The notes: generated by a model not told the origin, from the sequence alone. A stretch of DNA of 64,000 bases from Gymnodinialimonas ceratoperidinii (GCF_019297855.1 NZ_CP079194.1:2963501-3027500), one strand, 5' to 3'. Counted from the first letter of the stretch, positions 35,348 through 45,765 are shown. A program made the numbers and translations.

Positions 35348-35806
35348 TCAGCCCAAGCGGTCTTTGACCAAGGGGCCGACCGAGCCGAAGTCCATCCGGC
35401 CCGCGTATTTGCTCTTCAACGCGCCCATCACGCGGCCCATGTCGCGGATGCTCTCCGCGCCGGCGTCCTTGATCGCGGCATCGACCGCCTTGGCGACCTC
35501 GGCCTCGGATAGTTGCCGTGGTAGGTACTCCTCGATCACGGCGATTTCAGCCTGCTCCTGTGCGGCCAGTTCCAGACGGCCGCCTTCCTCGTAGACGCGC
35601 GCGCTTTCCTGACGCTGCTTGACCATCTTCGCCATGATCGCCAGCACCTCGGCATCGCTGACACCGTCGACGTTCCCCTTGGCGCGTCCGGCGATGTCCT
35701 GGTCCTTCACCGCCGCGTTGATGAGCCGCAGCGTCGAAAGACGCACGGTGTCTTTCTCGCGCATCGCATCCTTGATTCCGTCGGTGATCTTGGTTCGCAA
35801 ACCCAT
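35348..35806 (-). CDS. GatB/YqeY domain-containing protein
   Basis: 152 residues, all helical. MGLRTKITDGIKDAMREKDT, STLRLINAAVKDQDI, VIEEYLPRQLSEAEV and DMGRVMGALKSKYAGR match the YqeY family, which resembles the tail domain of GatB. Its role may be in tRNA amidation or is unknown. The start ATG at 35806 fits the family; the longer frame upstream is unrelated. It is divergent from carA, as in many alphaproteobacteria. Confidence 0.93.
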   Translation of the reverse strand: MGLRTKITDGIKDAMREKDTVRLSTLRLINAAVKDQDIAGRAKGNVDGVSDAEVLAIMAKMVKQRQESARVYEEGGRLELAAQEQAEIAVIEEYLPRQLSEAEVAKAVDAAIKDAGAESIRDMGRVMGALKSKYAGRMDFGSVGPLVKDRLG

Positions 35807-35949
35807 GGTCGCACCCCATATGTGTAAATCAGAGCGCGATAGGTATGCGATCCGGCCCGCCACAACAAGGCGCACCTTGACCGCACCTCGGCACGCTCCT
35901 AAACCACCGAAAGTTTGCCCCGCCCCCTGCCAGCTACCGGAGCCTCCCC

Positions 35950-37104
35950 ATGTCTGACCATCCCACTGCCTGCCTTGTCCTCGCCGACGGCACCATCTTC
36001 TACGGAAAAGGGTTCGGGGCCACGGGTATCCGCGTGGCGGAGCTTTGCTTCAACACCGCGATGACAGGGTATCAGGAGATCATGACCGACCCCTCCTATG
36101 CCGGCCAGATCGTGACCTTCACCTTCCCCCATATCGGTAATACCGGGACCAACCCCGAGGATGACGAAACCGCCGATCCCGTCGCCGAAGGCATCGTGGT
36201 GAAGTGGGACATCACCGATCCGTCGAACTGGCGCGCGCAGTCCCATCTCGACGACTGGATGACCCGCACCGGCCGCGTCGGCATCAGCGGCGTCGATACC
36301 CGGCGCCTGACCCGTGAGATCCGCCAGCAGGGCGCGCCCCACGTGGCGCTGGCCCATGATCCCGAAGGCAACTTCGATATCGAGGCGATGGTCGCCGCCG
36401 CCCGCGGGTTTGCCGGGCTGGAGGGGCTCGACCTTGCCAAGGACGTCACCTGCGCCCAGAGCTATCGGTGGGACGAGATGCGGTGGGCCTGGCCGGACGG
36501 CTACACCAAGCGCGAAGGCCCCGCCCCCAAGGTCGTGGCGCTGGATTATGGCGCCAAGCGCAACATCCTGCGCTGCCTTGCCAGCGCGGGCGTGGATGTG
36601 ACAGTCATGCCCGCCTCGACCACGGCGGAAGAGGTTCTGGCTCAATCGCCTGACGGCGTGTTTTTGTCGAACGGCCCCGGCGATCCGGCGGCGACGGGCG
36701 AATATGCCGTGCCGACGATCAAAGGCGTGCTGGAAGCCGATATCCCGGTCTTCGGGATCTGTCTCGGCCACCAGATGCTGGCCCTGGCCCTTGGTGCGCA
36801 GACCGTGAAGATGAACCACGGCCACCACGGCGCGAACCATCCGGTCAAGGACCTGACCACCGGCAAGGTGGAGATCACCTCGATGAACCACGGCTTTACG
36901 GTCGACAGCCAGACCCTCCCTGAAGGTGTGGCCGAGACCCATGTCAGCCTCTTCGACGGCTCGAACTGTGGCATCGCGGTCGAGGGCAAGCCGATCTTTT
37001 CGGTCCAGCACCACCCCGAAGCGAGCCCCGGCCCGCAGGACAGCTTCTACCTCTTCGAGCGTTTTGCCGAGGCGGTGAACGCGCGGGTGAAGACCCCGGC
37101 CTGA
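35950..37104 (+). CDS. carA: Carbamoyl-phosphate synthase small subunit
   Basis: 384 residues. The N-terminal CPSase small domain (ALVLADGTIFYGKGFGA-type start, FNTAMTGYQEIMTDPSYAGQ) is followed by a class I glutamine amidotransferase with the nucleophile Cys in FGICLGHQMLALALG and the His-Glu pair in QHHPEASPGPQ. The subunit supplies ammonia for carbamoyl phosphate, used in arginine and pyrimidine synthesis. carB is not in the window. A weak terminator follows. Confidence 0.97.
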   Translation: MSDHPTACLVLADGTIFYGKGFGATGIRVAELCFNTAMTGYQEIMTDPSYAGQIVTFTFPHIGNTGTNPEDDETADPVAEGIVVKWDITDPSNWRAQSHLDDWMTRTGRVGISGVDTRRLTREIRQQGAPHVALAHDPEGNFDIEAMVAAARGFAGLEGLDLAKDVTCAQSYRWDEMRWAWPDGYTKREGPAPKVVALDYGAKRNILRCLASAGVDVTVMPASTTAEEVLAQSPDGVFLSNGPGDPAATGEYAVPTIKGVLEADIPVFGICLGHQMLALALGAQTVKMNHGHHGANHPVKDLTTGKVEITSMNHGFTVDSQTLPEGVAETHVSLFDGSNCGIAVEGKPIFSVQHHPEASPGPQDSFYLFERFAEAVNARVKTPA

Positions 37105-37113
37105 GCGCATCAC

Positions 37114-37135
37114 CGCGCCGAAAACGGCGCGTTTA
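37114..37135 (+). terminator. Weak terminator after carA
   Basis: CGCGCCG, AAAA loop, CGGCGCG, then TTTA. Confidence 0.5.
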
Positions 37136-37206
37136 CCAAATGTTAACCGGTTTCGCCTGAAATTGGTCCACGCGTTAAGGGCGTTGACCAAGAGGATTGC
37201 GATTTC

Positions 37207-39225
37207 GTGGACGGGGATGCGCCCCATGTCAGCCGGCTCCCGAGCCAGAGGAACTCCGAGGCCCCATCCTCGGACGCGGCCCTTTCGCCTGCCGTATCCA
37301 CGCCTGACGCGCCCCTGCGGAAGAGCGTCCATCAGACACCAGGCGAGCCGACCCGCCTGCGGTCCGTGCTGGTCGACCGCGGGCTGGCGGATAACGCGCA
37401 ACTCGATGCCGCCGAAGCCGCCATGCGCGGCACGCAGTTGTCGCTCGGCCAGGTCCTCACCGCGCGCGGGATCATCAGCGAAGCGGAGCTGCTTTCGGCC
37501 CTGACGCAGATCTATGGCGTCGGCATCGCCGATCTCTCGACCGATGTGCCGGACCCGACCCTCGCGCAGCATCTCCCCGCGAGTTCAGCGATCACGGCGG
37601 AGGCGGTGGTCTGGAAAAACGCCGGCTCCGCGCTTGTGGTGGCCACGGCGCGACCGGACCGGTTGCAGGACCTCCACGCGCTGATGCCGGAGGACCAGCG
37701 CATCGTCACGGTGCTGGCCGCGCGCCAGCAGATCCTCGACGCGCAACGTGTCCTCTACGGTGGGGCGCTCGCCCGCGCGGCCGAGGGACGCGCGCCGGAG
37801 CGGATTTCCTGCCGCTCGTGGCGCAGTGATGCGCTAAGCCGCTACATCCTCGCCGCCGCCCTGTGCCTAGTGTCGCTCTACCTGCTGGTGCCTCAGGCGC
37901 TTGTCGTCGGGCTCATCGGCTTCTCGATCTTGATCTACATGGCCAATTGCACGCTGAAGTTCTCGGCCTTCGCGCAGGCGCTGCGCGGCGCGACGGGTCC
38001 GCCCCCCGCTGCCTCGTCCGAGCCGCGCTTCCTGCATCAGCCGACGGTCACGCTTCTGGTGCCGCTCCTGCGTGAGCCGGAGGTCGCAGGCGCGCTTGTC
38101 GATCGGCTGCGGCGGATCAACTACCCGCGCGAGAGGCTCGACGTGATCCTTGTGGTGGAGGCGGATGATCCGCTGACCCTCGCCGCCTTGCGCGGCCGGA
38201 GCCTGCCTGCGTGGATGCGCGCGGTCATCGTGCCAAGCGGCAGCCCGCAGACCAAGCCTCGGGCGCTGAACTACGCCCTGAACTACGCGCGCGGCGATAT
38301 CGTGGGCATCTATGATGCCGAAGACCGACCCGAGCCGGATCAGATTAGCCGCGTCGTCCAGCGCTTTGGCGAGGTGCCTCCGACGGTGGCCTGCCTGCAG
38401 GGGCAGCTTGATTACTACAACGCGCGGCACAATTGGCTGAGCCGTCTGTTCACCGTCGAATACGCCGCGTGGTTCCGCGTGCTCCTGCCGGGTGTGCAGC
38501 GGATGGGACTGGTCGTGCCCCTTGGCGGAACCACGGTTTTCCTGCGCCGCAACGTGCTGGAGGAAGTCGGCGCCTGGGACGCGCACAACGTGACCGAGGA
38601 CGCGGAGCTTGGCCTGCGCCTGACCCGCGCGGGCTATGCGACCGAGATTGTCGAGACCACGACATTCGAAGAGGCCAACGCCGCCGCCCTGCCCTGGATC
38701 AAGCAACGCTCGCGCTGGCTGAAAGGCTACCTGATGACCTGGGGCGCCGCGATGCGCCGCCCGGCCGTGCTGCGGGCGGAATTGGGCCCGTGGCGGTTCT
38801 GGTGGCTGCAGATCCAGTTCGGAGGCGCGGTTCTGGGGTTTCTTACCGCGCCCCTGTTATGGAGCTTCATGCTCAAGCCCTTCGGCGTCTGGCACCCGAT
38901 GGACGTGGTGATGTCGCCCTTCGCCTATGGCGTGCTGGCCACCATCATGCTGACGGGGCTTTTCGGCTCTGTCGCGATTTCGATCTACGCCTGCCGTGTG
39001 GCGCATCTGCGGCATCTCCGGCCGATCACGCCGCTGGTCGAGCCGTACTACCTGTTCGGCACCATCGCCGCGTGGATCGGGCTGTTCGAGCTGATGGCGC
39101 GGCCGTTCTTCTGGGCCAAGACCACCCATGGAAATTTCGGCGCGGCGAAGCTCGGGAACCTGGACGAGACCGTCCGCGCAGGGGACGATCAACTGCGCTG
39201 CGCTTCCTCGCGAAGACGGACCTGA
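37207..39225 (+). CDS. GspE-N/MshEN - family 2 glycosyltransferase fusion
   Basis: 672 residues. Residues 48-190 have the GspE/MshEN N-terminal pattern (RLRSVLVDRGLADNAQLDAA, QLSLGQVLTARGIISEAELL). Two spans follow (about 213-250). Residues 275-520 form a GT2 domain with VEADD, DAEDRPEPD (DxD-like, about 370-373), TEDAELGLRL and the QxxRW-like KQRSRWLKGY. Several spans end the protein. MshEN domains can bind cyclic di-GMP, so this may be a second-messenger-controlled polysaccharide synthase; that is inferred. Start is GTG 37207 after a good context; convergent with the GntR gene, overlapping 37 bases. Confidence 0.88.
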   Translation: MDGDAPHVSRLPSQRNSEAPSSDAALSPAVSTPDAPLRKSVHQTPGEPTRLRSVLVDRGLADNAQLDAAEAAMRGTQLSLGQVLTARGIISEAELLSALTQIYGVGIADLSTDVPDPTLAQHLPASSAITAEAVVWKNAGSALVVATARPDRLQDLHALMPEDQRIVTVLAARQQILDAQRVLYGGALARAAEGRAPERISCRSWRSDALSRYILAAALCLVSLYLLVPQALVVGLIGFSILIYMANCTLKFSAFAQALRGATGPPPAASSEPRFLHQPTVTLLVPLLREPEVAGALVDRLRRINYPRERLDVILVVEADDPLTLAALRGRSLPAWMRAVIVPSGSPQTKPRALNYALNYARGDIVGIYDAEDRPEPDQISRVVQRFGEVPPTVACLQGQLDYYNARHNWLSRLFTVEYAAWFRVLLPGVQRMGLVVPLGGTTVFLRRNVLEEVGAWDAHNVTEDAELGLRLTRAGYATEIVETTTFEEANAAALPWIKQRSRWLKGYLMTWGAAMRRPAVLRAELGPWRFWWLQIQFGGAVLGFLTAPLLWSFMLKPFGVWHPMDVVMSPFAYGVLATIMLTGLFGSVAISIYACRVAHLRHLRPITPLVEPYYLFGTIAAWIGLFELMARPFFWAKTTHGNFGAAKLGNLDETVRAGDDQLRCASSRRRT

Positions 39226-39824
39226 AAGGCCGTCGACAGATGCGCCTTCAGGGCCGAGGCCGCGCGGTCTCCATCACGCGCGGCGATGGCGTCGACGATG
39301 GCGGCATGCTCCTCCATTGCGTCTTCCCCGCGACCGGCGGCGGCCAGCGAGGTGCGCGCCATGAGCGCCATGGAGCGATAGACGAGGTCCAGCTGCTGCA
39401 CGAGGTAGCGGTTGTGGGAGGCGAGGTGGATCTGGTGGTGGAAGCGCCGATTGGCGCGGGCGAGGGTTTCGGGATCGCCCACCAGCGCGCGGTCCTGCTC
39501 GACCATATCGTAGAGCACCGCGATCTCTTCCTGCGCGGCATGTTGCGCAGCAAGGCGCGCGGCAAGCCCCTCGAGTTCCTGACGCACGACGTAAAGCTCT
39601 GCCATCTGGGCATGATCGAGGGACGCCACGATCAGCGACCGGCCATCCCGCGACAGGAGCGATTGCGTCTCGAGCCGCTGCAACGCCTCGCGGATCGGGG
39701 TGCGGCTGACGCCAAGGCGCTCGGCCAACTCGCTTTCCACCAAGCGCGATCCGGGGCGGTAGACGCCGCCGTCGATCGCCTCGAGGATCATTGCATAGGC
39801 GTCCTTCTGCCCCACGTCACTCAT
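39189..39824 (-). CDS. GntR family transcriptional regulator (FCD type)
   Basis: 211 residues. The N-terminal winged helix (SRLVESELAERLGVSRTPIR, then LQRLETQSLLSRDGR) is followed by an all-helical FCD effector domain (about 80-205) with the conserved DxxxH pattern (RRFHHQIHLASHN). FCD regulators usually respond to small carboxylates. Its end overlaps the glycosyltransferase end (39189-39225). The divergent partner is the nucleotidase gene 99 bases away; regulatory target unknown. Confidence 0.92.
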   Translation of the reverse strand: MSDVGQKDAYAMILEAIDGGVYRPGSRLVESELAERLGVSRTPIREALQRLETQSLLSRDGRSLIVASLDHAQMAELYVVRQELEGLAARLAAQHAAQEEIAVLYDMVEQDRALVGDPETLARANRRFHHQIHLASHNRYLVQQLDLVYRSMALMARTSLAAAGRGEDAMEEHAAIVDAIAARDGDRAASALKAHLSTAFQVRLREEAQRS

Positions 39825-39923
39825 TGCGAAATCGTCCCTTTATCAAGGCCACGGAAGCTAAGGGCCGGCCCGGATACTGTCCAGTGGCTTGCGCCATCGC
39901 CTGCACGCGCTTAAGCCCGGCCC

Positions 39924-40565
39924 ATGGCACAATTGCACGACATCGAAACCTGGGTCTTCGACCTCGACAACACGCTCTATCCGCCCGACATGGCGCTGTT
40001 TCCGCAGGTGAACGCCAAGATGGCGGCCTATGTCTGCAAGGTTCTTGGCGTCACGCTGGCCGAGGCGAACGCGCTGCGCCGCGAATACTATCTCGCCCAT
40101 GGAACGACGCTGGCCGGGCTGATGCTGCACCACGGGGTGGATCCCGATCCCTATCTGCTCGACGTGCACAACATTGATTTCTCGGTCCTGTCGCCAGACC
40201 CCGCGCTGGCAGAGGCGATCAAGGCGCTGCCCGGTCGCAAGATCGTCTACACCAACGGCACCGCGCCCTACGCCGAGGCCGTGGCGCACGCGCGCGGGCT
40301 CGATGGGCTTTTTGACGCCATCTACGGCGTCGAACACGCGGATTATCATCCCAAGCCGTCGGCCGAGGCCTTTGATACCGTCTTCGGGAAGGTCGGGCTG
40401 ACGCCGACCCGCGCCGCGATGTTCGAGGATGAGGCCCGCAACCTGCGCGTGCCCCACGGCCTTGGCCTGACCACGATCCATGTCGCGCCGGTGCCTGAGG
40501 AAGATGATTTTATCCACCACGGCACGGACGATCTGACGGGTTTTCTGCAGAACCTGCCCGGCTAG
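39924..40565 (+). CDS. HAD-family pyrimidine 5'-nucleotidase
   Basis: 213 residues with the HAD motifs: WVFDLDNTLYPPD (nucleophile Asp), IVYTNGTAPYAE (motif II), HPKPSAEAF (Lys) and FEDEARNLRVP (motif IV). It matches the SDT1/PPM1-like pyrimidine 5'-nucleotidase branch, which dephosphorylates UMP and CMP. Cytosolic and monomeric by size. It starts 99 bases from the divergent GntR gene. Confidence 0.9.
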   Translation: MAQLHDIETWVFDLDNTLYPPDMALFPQVNAKMAAYVCKVLGVTLAEANALRREYYLAHGTTLAGLMLHHGVDPDPYLLDVHNIDFSVLSPDPALAEAIKALPGRKIVYTNGTAPYAEAVAHARGLDGLFDAIYGVEHADYHPKPSAEAFDTVFGKVGLTPTRAAMFEDEARNLRVPHGLGLTTIHVAPVPEEDDFIHHGTDDLTGFLQNLPG

Positions 40566-40625
40566 GGCGGCGCGCGCGGCACATCGCCGCTTTCCCCCCT
40601 GCGGTGCGCGGCCTACATCTTGGCG

Positions 40626-41831
40626 ATGAGTGACGTACAAGACATCGATATCTTCATCTCCGGCGGCGGCGTGGCCGGGCTGGCGGCCACGATTGCCTTC
40701 GCGCAGGCCGGGTTCTCGACCCTCTGCGCCGATCCGACCCCGCCGGTGACCCTGTGCGACGCGGACGGCGCAGACCTGCGCACGACGGCGTTTCTGCAAC
40801 CGGCCCAAGCATTTCTGGACGACATCGGCATCTGGCCCGACCTCGCGCCCCATGCGACGCCGCTGCAAGTCATGCGGATCGTGGATGCCGGCGGCGAAGA
40901 GGCGGAAGCGCGCGCCAGCCATGATTTCGATGCCGCCGATATCTCGGACAAACCTTTCGGGTGGAACCTGCCGAACTGGTTGCTGCGCCGCGAGATGGTG
41001 GCGCATATCGCGACGCTGCCGGGGGCCGAGTTTCTGCCCGGTGTGGGCACGGCCTCAGTGCTGACGCGGCAGAAAGAGACCCGCGTGAGCCTGAGCGACG
41101 GCAGACGTCTGCGGGCGAAGCTGATCGTGGCGGCTGACGGCCGCGCCTCTCCGGTGCGCGAGGCCATGGGCATCGATGTGCGCACGACCCGGTACGGGCA
41201 GAAAGCGCTGGCCTTCGCGGTGACCCACGGGGCGCCGCACCGGAATGTCTCGACCGAAATTCATCGCAGCGGCGGGCCGTTTACCCTCGTGCCCCTGCCC
41301 GATCACAACGGGCAGCCCTGCTCGGCCATCGTCTGGATGGACCGAGGGGCAGAAATCGCGCGGCTGGCCGCCCTGCCCGAGATCGCGTTCGAGGCGGAGA
41401 TGACCGAGCGTTCGGCGGGGCTCTACGGGCCCTTGAAGCTCGCCTCGCGGCGCACCGTCTGGCCGATCATCAGCCAAGTGGCGGAGCGCATGGCCGGCGA
41501 ACGGGTGGCGCTCATTGCGGAGGCCGCCCACGTCGTGCCACCGATCGGCGCGCAGGGGTTGAACATGAGCCTTGGAGATATCGCGGCGCTTCTGGCCATC
41601 GCGCAGGACCGCCCGGCCGATCCCGGTGCGGCGGCCGGTCTCGACCGATACGCGCGGGCGCGGCAGCTAGAGGTGACGGCGCGGGTGACGGGCATTGACG
41701 CCTTGAACCGGGCGTCGATGGCCGAGGCGCAGGGGCTGCGCGACATGCGCTTGCAGGCGCTGAACGCGCTCTATGCCGTGGCCCCCGTGCGCCGCCTTCT
41801 CATGCGGGCGGGCCTTGGGGCGACGGGCTGA
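40626..41831 (+). CDS. UbiH/UbiF-family FAD-dependent hydroxylase
   Basis: 401 residues. The FAD-binding FISGGGVAGLAATIAFAQAG, the second FAD block AEAAHVVPPIGAQGLNMSLGD, and a substrate-binding middle region match the UbiH/COQ6 group that hydroxylates the ubiquinone ring. An in-frame TTG two codons earlier (40620) is possible. It needs a ferredoxin or NADPH partner not seen here. Preceded by the nucleotidase gene with a 60-base gap. Confidence 0.9.
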   Translation: MSDVQDIDIFISGGGVAGLAATIAFAQAGFSTLCADPTPPVTLCDADGADLRTTAFLQPAQAFLDDIGIWPDLAPHATPLQVMRIVDAGGEEAEARASHDFDAADISDKPFGWNLPNWLLRREMVAHIATLPGAEFLPGVGTASVLTRQKETRVSLSDGRRLRAKLIVAADGRASPVREAMGIDVRTTRYGQKALAFAVTHGAPHRNVSTEIHRSGGPFTLVPLPDHNGQPCSAIVWMDRGAEIARLAALPEIAFEAEMTERSAGLYGPLKLASRRTVWPIISQVAERMAGERVALIAEAAHVVPPIGAQGLNMSLGDIAALLAIAQDRPADPGAAAGLDRYARARQLEVTARVTGIDALNRASMAEAQGLRDMRLQALNALYAVAPVRRLLMRAGLGATG

Positions 41832-41846
41832 ATTTTCCGTATTTTT

Positions 41847-41883
41847 GAAAAGGTGAAGCAGAGGCGTCGTGCCCTGCTTCACC
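41847..41883 (-). terminator. Terminator of the aminotransferase gene
   Basis: On the minus strand GGTGAAGCAG, a 12-base loop, CTGCTTCACC, then TTTTCAAAAA. Confidence 0.75.
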
Positions 41884-41893
41884 GGAAGCGGCG

Positions 41894-43024
41894 TTACGGG
41901 TAGACCTGATCCAGCGCCTTTTGCAGGCGCTCCAATGCGGCGTCGACGTCGTAGAGTTTGTCGAGGCCGAACAGACCGAGGCGGAAGGTCATGAAATCGG
42001 CAGGCTCATCGACGGCGAGCGGGACACCGGCGGCAATCTGCATGCCAAGCGCCGCGAACTTGGCGCCGGATTTGATCTCGGGGTCATCGGTGTAGCTGAC
42101 GACCACGCCCGGGGCGCCGAACCCTTCGGCGGCGACCGACTGGATGCCCTTTTCCTTCAGCATGGCGCGGGCGCCGTTGCCGAGTTTCCACTGGGCGTCC
42201 TTCAGCTTCTCAAAACCGTAATCGCGGGTTTCCTGCATCGTGTCGCGGAACACCCGCAGGGCGTCGGTCGGCATAGTGGCGAGGTAGGCGTGGCCGCCGT
42301 TCTCGTAGGCCAGCATGATCTTGTGCCAGGCCTTGAGGTCGCCCGCGAAGGAGTTCGAGGTGGTTTCCTCCATCCGCGCGAGCGCGCGGTCGGACATCAT
42401 CACGAGGCCGGCACAAGGCTGCGCCGACCAGCCTTTTTGCGGCGCGGAGAGCAGCACGTCGACGCCGGTTTCCTGCATGTCGACCCAGACGCAGCCCGAG
42501 GCGATGCAATCGAGCACCATCAGCGCGCCGACGTCGTGGGCGGCTTCGGCGAGCGCCTTGATGTAATCGTCGGGCAGGATCACGCCGGCCGAGGTTTCCA
42601 CGTGAGGAGCGAAGACGATGCCGGGCTTGGACTCACGGATCTTGGCGGTGACCTCTTCGATCGGCGCCGGCGCATAGGGAGAATGGGGCGCATTGCCCGA
42701 AGGGCGCGCCTTCATCACGGTGACCTCGCCTGCGAAACCGCCTGCGTCGAGGATCTGCGACCAGCGGAAGGAGAACCAGCCGTTGCGCACCACCAGAACG
42801 TCGGTGCCCTGCGCGAACTGGCGGGCGACTGCCTCCATCCCGAAGGAGCCGCCGCCGGGCACGAGGGCCACGGCATCGGCGTTATAGACCTCTTTGAGCA
42901 TGGCGGAGATGTCCGTCATCACCTTCTGGAAGCTGGCGGACATGTGGTTGAGCGAGCGGTCGGTGAAGACGACCGAGTATTCCAGCAGGCCATCGGGATC
43001 GATATCGTCGAGCAGGGCGTTCAT
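41894..43024 (-). CDS. Class V aminotransferase (alanine-glyoxylate/serine type)
   Basis: 376 residues of the fold type I, class V aminotransferase family. PLP Lys in LLSAPQKGWSAQPCAG, substrate region VLDCIASGCVWVDMQ, and FMTFRLGLFGLDKLYD near the end. The closest named groups transfer amino groups from alanine or serine to glyoxylate. Start is ATG 43024: GGAGG lies seven bases upstream, while the ATG at 43030 is directly on the ribosome site. Two Lrp genes lie upstream on the same strand and may regulate it. Confidence 0.9.
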   Translation of the reverse strand: MNALLDDIDPDGLLEYSVVFTDRSLNHMSASFQKVMTDISAMLKEVYNADAVALVPGGGSFGMEAVARQFAQGTDVLVVRNGWFSFRWSQILDAGGFAGEVTVMKARPSGNAPHSPYAPAPIEEVTAKIRESKPGIVFAPHVETSAGVILPDDYIKALAEAAHDVGALMVLDCIASGCVWVDMQETGVDVLLSAPQKGWSAQPCAGLVMMSDRALARMEETTSNSFAGDLKAWHKIMLAYENGGHAYLATMPTDALRVFRDTMQETRDYGFEKLKDAQWKLGNGARAMLKEKGIQSVAAEGFGAPGVVVSYTDDPEIKSGAKFAALGMQIAAGVPLAVDEPADFMTFRLGLFGLDKLYDVDAALERLQKALDQVYP

Positions 43025-43093
43025 GGGCATTCCTCCGTTTGCCGTATGGATAGGGCGGCGGCGCGGTGGGGTAAACCCCGGGGAAGGCAGGGC

Positions 43094-43549
43094 TTAAAGC
43101 GGCCCCGGGCGCTGTTCTTCGGACAGCAGGACATTCGCCTCGACGTTGCCGACGGAGGGAAGCGTCATGATCCGGCGGCGCAGGACGCGCTCGAAATCCG
43201 CCAGATCGCGAGCAACGACACGGAGGCGGTAGTCATAGAGGCCGAGGACATGCTCCACCGTCTGCACCTCGGGGATGGCGGTGATCGCGCGCTCGAAATC
43301 CTCGAGGCTGACGCGGGACTTGGTGGCGAGTTTCACGCCGAGAAAGACGGTCACGCCGAAGCCGATCGCGGCCGCGTCGAGATCGAGCCTGCGCCCCGCG
43401 ATCACGCCCGACTCCGTCAGCCGCTTGATCCGCCGCCATGCGGCCGGCTGGCTGAGGCCCACGCGACGCCCGACTTCGGAGGCCTTGAGGGTGGCGTCGC
43501 GCGACAGCAGGCGCAGGATCTCCATGTCGGTGTCGTCAAGATCGATCAT
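43094..43549 (-). CDS. Lrp/AsnC family regulator (first of an overlapping pair)
   Basis: 151 residues. HTH: TDMEILRLLSRDATLKASEV then GLSQPAAWRRIKRLTESGVI. A ligand-binding RAM domain follows (VEHVLGLYDYRLRVVARDLA). Lrp-type proteins form octamers and respond to amino acids. Its ATG overlaps the stop of the other Lrp by four bases (ATGA). Both share the same length and direction, so they are probably a paralogous pair co-expressed. Confidence 0.93.
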   Translation of the reverse strand: MIDLDDTDMEILRLLSRDATLKASEVGRRVGLSQPAAWRRIKRLTESGVIAGRRLDLDAAAIGFGVTVFLGVKLATKSRVSLEDFERAITAIPEVQTVEHVLGLYDYRLRVVARDLADFERVLRRRIMTLPSVGNVEANVLLSEEQRPGPL

Positions 43550-44001
43550 AGCGGGTAGCTCATCGCGTTTTTCAGGGTGGCGACCTGCATCAGCGCCTCG
43601 ATATCGGCCATGTGCGGCAGGGTCAGGATGCGGTTTCGGTAGACTTGCTGATAGGCAGGGAGGTCGCGGGCGATCACCTTGAGGCGCGCATCGACACGGC
43701 CAAGGAAGGTCTGGATCTCGATCACCTCGGGCACCTCGCGGGCGGCGGCGAGGAATTCGTCGAAGGCGCGGGGGTTTGTCTTGTCGATGGTGATGCGGAG
43801 CGAGACCTCCACCTCGAAGCCGAGCGCGCGCCAGTCGATCACCGCGCGCTGTCCGCGCAGGATGCCGATGGTCTGCAGCTTCTCCAGCCGCTTGTAGGCG
43901 CTGGCGAGCGGAATGCGGGAGGCTTCGGCCAGATCACCGACGGATTGCGCGGGGTCGGCCTGCAGGTGGCGCAGGAGGCGACGGTCGATGTCGTCGAGCA
44001 T
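43546..44001 (-). CDS. Lrp/AsnC family regulator (second of the pair, next to ilvC)
   Basis: 151 residues with the Lrp HTH (LDDIDRRLLRHLQADPAQSV, then RIPLASAYKRLEKLQTIGIL) and a RAM domain (IQTFLGRVDARLKVIARDLP). The ATG at 44001 has GGGAAGC upstream and fits the paralogue's length; an ATG at 44019 is possible. It is divergent from ilvC across 132 bases that contain an AT-rich direct repeat, so control of ilvC is a reasonable guess. Confidence 0.93.
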   Translation of the reverse strand: MLDDIDRRLLRHLQADPAQSVGDLAEASRIPLASAYKRLEKLQTIGILRGQRAVIDWRALGFEVEVSLRITIDKTNPRAFDEFLAAAREVPEVIEIQTFLGRVDARLKVIARDLPAYQQVYRNRILTLPHMADIEALMQVATLKNAMSYPL

Positions 44002-44037
44002 GAAAAGCTTCCCATTCAACAGTAGCGCGAATGATTT

Positions 44038-44057
44038 TACCGAAATATACCGAATAT
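44038..44057. repeat. AT-rich direct repeat between Lrp and ilvC
   Basis: TACCGAAATA followed directly by TACCGAATAT. A candidate Lrp-type operator; an A/T-rich region with no ORF. Confidence 0.4.
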
Positions 44058-44073
44058 CTTCTAATTTGAGTAG

Positions 44074-45156
<1,083 letters not shown>

Positions 45157-45180
45157 GCATTTTTCGATGTTTACAGAGAA

Positions 45181-45208
45181 AAGGCAGACCCTCGGGTCTG
45201 CCTTTTTT
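45181..45208. terminator. Terminator after ilvC, also facing the CAP gene
   Basis: AAGGCAGACCC, TC, GGGTCTGCCTTTTTT. Confidence 0.88.
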
Positions 45209-45264
45209 GTTGGCGTCGTGGCCCGCGGTGACCGCGGCTACGCCATCAGATCAGGGCGCGTGGC

Positions 45265-45765
45265 CTAGCAGTTGCGACCGAGTACGAGGACAGAGAAGCC
45301 GTTCGTGCGGGCGTAGCCATATTGCGTGGCCTGCGCGGCGAGGATGTTGCGGCGATGCCCGCTGGACGCCATCCAGTCGCGGAACACGGTCGCTGTATCC
45401 GGCTGACCTGCGGCGATGTTTTCGGCCCCGAAACAGGTCGAGTAGCCCGCCGCACGCATCCGGGACGTGAGCGTGGAGCCATTTGAGCCGCGATGGGAGA
45501 GGTTGCCCGTGCGCGCCATGTCATCGGCGTGGGCTTGCGCGGCGGCTTGCAGGGCGGCGGAATGCGCCAGCGGTCGCACCAGACCTTGCTGCGCGCGCAG
45601 GGCCGAAAGGCGCGCGCCGACGGCGGCGATATCAACGCTCGCGCCGAGGCTGAGGCGCTGGACGCCAGCGGCAGTCGTACCGGTGCTGGTGGTCGTGGCC
45701 GTGGGGGTACAGGCGGCAAGCGCGAGGGAGAGCGACACGAGAGCGGTCGCGATACGGAGTTTCAT
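45265..45765 (-). CDS. CAP-domain lipoprotein
   Basis: 166 residues. The N-terminus MKLRIATALVSLSLALAAC is a lipoprotein signal with a LAAC lipobox, so the protein is anchored to a membrane. The CAP/SCP fold follows (AQAHADDMARTGNLSHRGSN, then GYSTCFGAENIAAG and SGHRRNILAAQATQYG), with the expected His and Glu residues. Family function is diverse; bacterial members are often extracytoplasmic and of unknown role. It is convergent with ilvC. Confidence 0.92.
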   Translation of the reverse strand: MKLRIATALVSLSLALAACTPTATTTSTGTTAAGVQRLSLGASVDIAAVGARLSALRAQQGLVRPLAHSAALQAAAQAHADDMARTGNLSHRGSNGSTLTSRMRAAGYSTCFGAENIAAGQPDTATVFRDWMASSGHRRNILAAQATQYGYARTNGFSVLVLGRNC

